From Lewinella sp. W8 (GTDB lineage Bacteria; Bacteroidota; Bacteroidia; Chitinophagales; Saprospiraceae), in NCBI RefSeq assembly GCF_004375085.3, contig NZ_SNAQ03000016.1, positions 1 to 64,000 of the forward strand: a stretch of DNA of 64,000 bases, in the 5' to 3' direction. Each line of letters opens with the position of its first letter. Position 1 is the stretch's first letter. The position numbers were made by a program, and so were the translations under genes. The notes beneath the pieces are model-generated. The model did no database searches, had not been told where the DNA came from, and saw only the letters and a list, made by a program, of their open reading frames with translations. This document shows positions 63,222 through 64,000 of the stretch, in pieces.

Positions 63222-64000
63222 ATGGCAAAAGACAAGATATCAAAAGTGTTGACGCTCTTTAAGCGTTACCGGCTGATTCTTCTAACGGGAGCGGCACTCT
63301 GCGCCGTCTTCCTGCTTATCTCCCTGTCGATTTTTTATTGGGTTGAAGAGGGCCATGAAAAACAAGTATTTTACCACAAGCTGGCCGATTTCCTGATGGA
63401 GTTGGGCCAAACGATCATGGGGACCCTCATCATTGGTGGTACACTGGGGGGCATCTACAATTTCCTTCACGAGGAATACCAGAAGGAGGAGGATGCGGTC
63501 AAGGAACGGTTGAGCAGCATTCGCGAGAGCAGTAACAAACGCAAGCTTTTCCGCCGGGAGGTACGGAATAAACTCCAGCAGGTCCACGACGACATTGAGT
63601 TAGCGAGAATCCTGATTCGCGCGCACCGCTCCGGGCGAACCTACGGTGAGCAACTGCGCACCCGCATCATGCCGAGCATGATCGCGCTGCAGGACCTGAA
63701 ACGGGACCTGATTGACGTAGCGGACGAAGAACTCATCACCCACCTGCCCGAACTACAGGTAAGCATTACCTACATGGCGGCCTACCTGCAGGTGCTCATC
63801 GAAGAATTTTCCCACCACTACCTGGAAATTTCCAATTTGCAAACCTTTCAGGATGTCCTCGCCAATCGGCGCCGACAGGTATTTACGGACGTACTAGAAA
63901 AGCAAGAAGATAAAACCAGGGTTTTTCTGGAACAGACCACGGAGCTCTTTGAAAACCGGACCGTCCCCAGCCGCATTGAAACCGTCTGGGCTGCCATCGG
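63222..64000 (+). CDS. Membrane protein with coiled-coil domain, cut by the window edge
   Basis: The frame is open from ATG 63222 to the end of the window (259 codons seen). Two N-terminal helices (LILLTGAALCAVFLLISLSIFYWV and LIIGGTLGGIYNF) are separated by a short loop, then a long, mostly helical, charged region follows (EEYQKEEDAVKERLSSIRESSNKRKLFRREVRNKLQQVHDDIELARILIRA and onward) that looks like a coiled coil facing the cytoplasm. No domain recognised. Confidence 0.75.
   Translation, partial: MAKDKISKVLTLFKRYRLILLTGAALCAVFLLISLSIFYWVEEGHEKQVFYHKLADFLMELGQTIMGTLIIGGTLGGIYNFLHEEYQKEEDAVKERLSSIRESSNKRKLFRREVRNKLQQVHDDIELARILIRAHRSGRTYGEQLRTRIMPSMIALQDLKRDLIDVADEELITHLPELQVSITYMAAYLQVLIEEFSHHYLEISNLQTFQDVLANRRRQVFTDVLEKQEDKTRVFLEQTTELFENRTVPSRIETVWAAI

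Overview
The window looks like chromosomal DNA of a GC-rich member of the Bacteroidota, most probably the Saprospiria (Lewinella/Neolewinella type). That is an inference from several signs: -7 boxes of the form TAnnTTTG just upstream of genes, a secreted M36 peptidase with a type IX secretion sorting domain, the long Bacteroidota form of Lgt, DUF5916 and DUF4097 proteins, a three-subunit b-type succinate dehydrogenase, and weak or absent Shine-Dalgarno sequences. No rRNA, tRNA, CRISPR array or intact transposase was found.

Layout. 0-5 kb: lgt, a small membrane protein, purQ and a diheme cytochrome c lipoprotein. 5-19 kb: the large secreted M36 peptidase, a family-10 glycosylhydrolase lipoprotein/secreted protein, zwf, rpiB, an unknown membrane protein, a DUF5916 outer-membrane protein, a 162-bp MITE, an SDR protein, a likely small RNA and an MTR-kinase-like phosphotransferase. 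19-28 kb: secA, a deoC-SPOR-rodA cluster, and an ECF sigma / membrane anti-sigma-like / DUF4097 operon. 28-34 kb: a 0.9-kb repeat-rich gene-free stretch, then a minus-strand group (multi-TM patatin, GAF-SpoIIE phosphatase, TM2-TPR-SHOCT protein, CBS-ACT protein). 34-47 kb: a pyrimidine-rich gap, ugd, an unknown envelope protein, and minus-strand accessory genes (GyrI-like, lipoprotein, Tat-exported epimerase, DUF1593 hydrolase, PhyH oxygenase, serine hydrolase, SDR). 47-64 kb: rRNA methyltransferase, glycosyltransferase, gyrB, dps, rnpA, a MarR-GNAT fusion, ABC-F / K+ channel / small membrane protein, a macrodomain gene, sdhCAB, pirin, a DUF1801 protein and a membrane protein cut by the window edge.

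Most genes are ordinary housekeeping or envelope functions. The most unusual content is between genes. There are three separate families of short interspersed repeats: (1) REP-like hairpins headed by GGTG, five copies, two of which form an inverted pair and two of which bracket the macrodomain gene; (2) a ~60-bp element around the palindrome CGGCTnAGCCG, four copies; (3) a ~75-bp three-hairpin element, four copies, in which one stem has changed completely while pairing and flanking boxes are kept. To these add a MITE with TTA target duplication and a promoter-to-terminator unit with no ORF that is probably a small RNA. Several -7 boxes lie only 4-8 nt before the start codon, which suggests leaderless messages.
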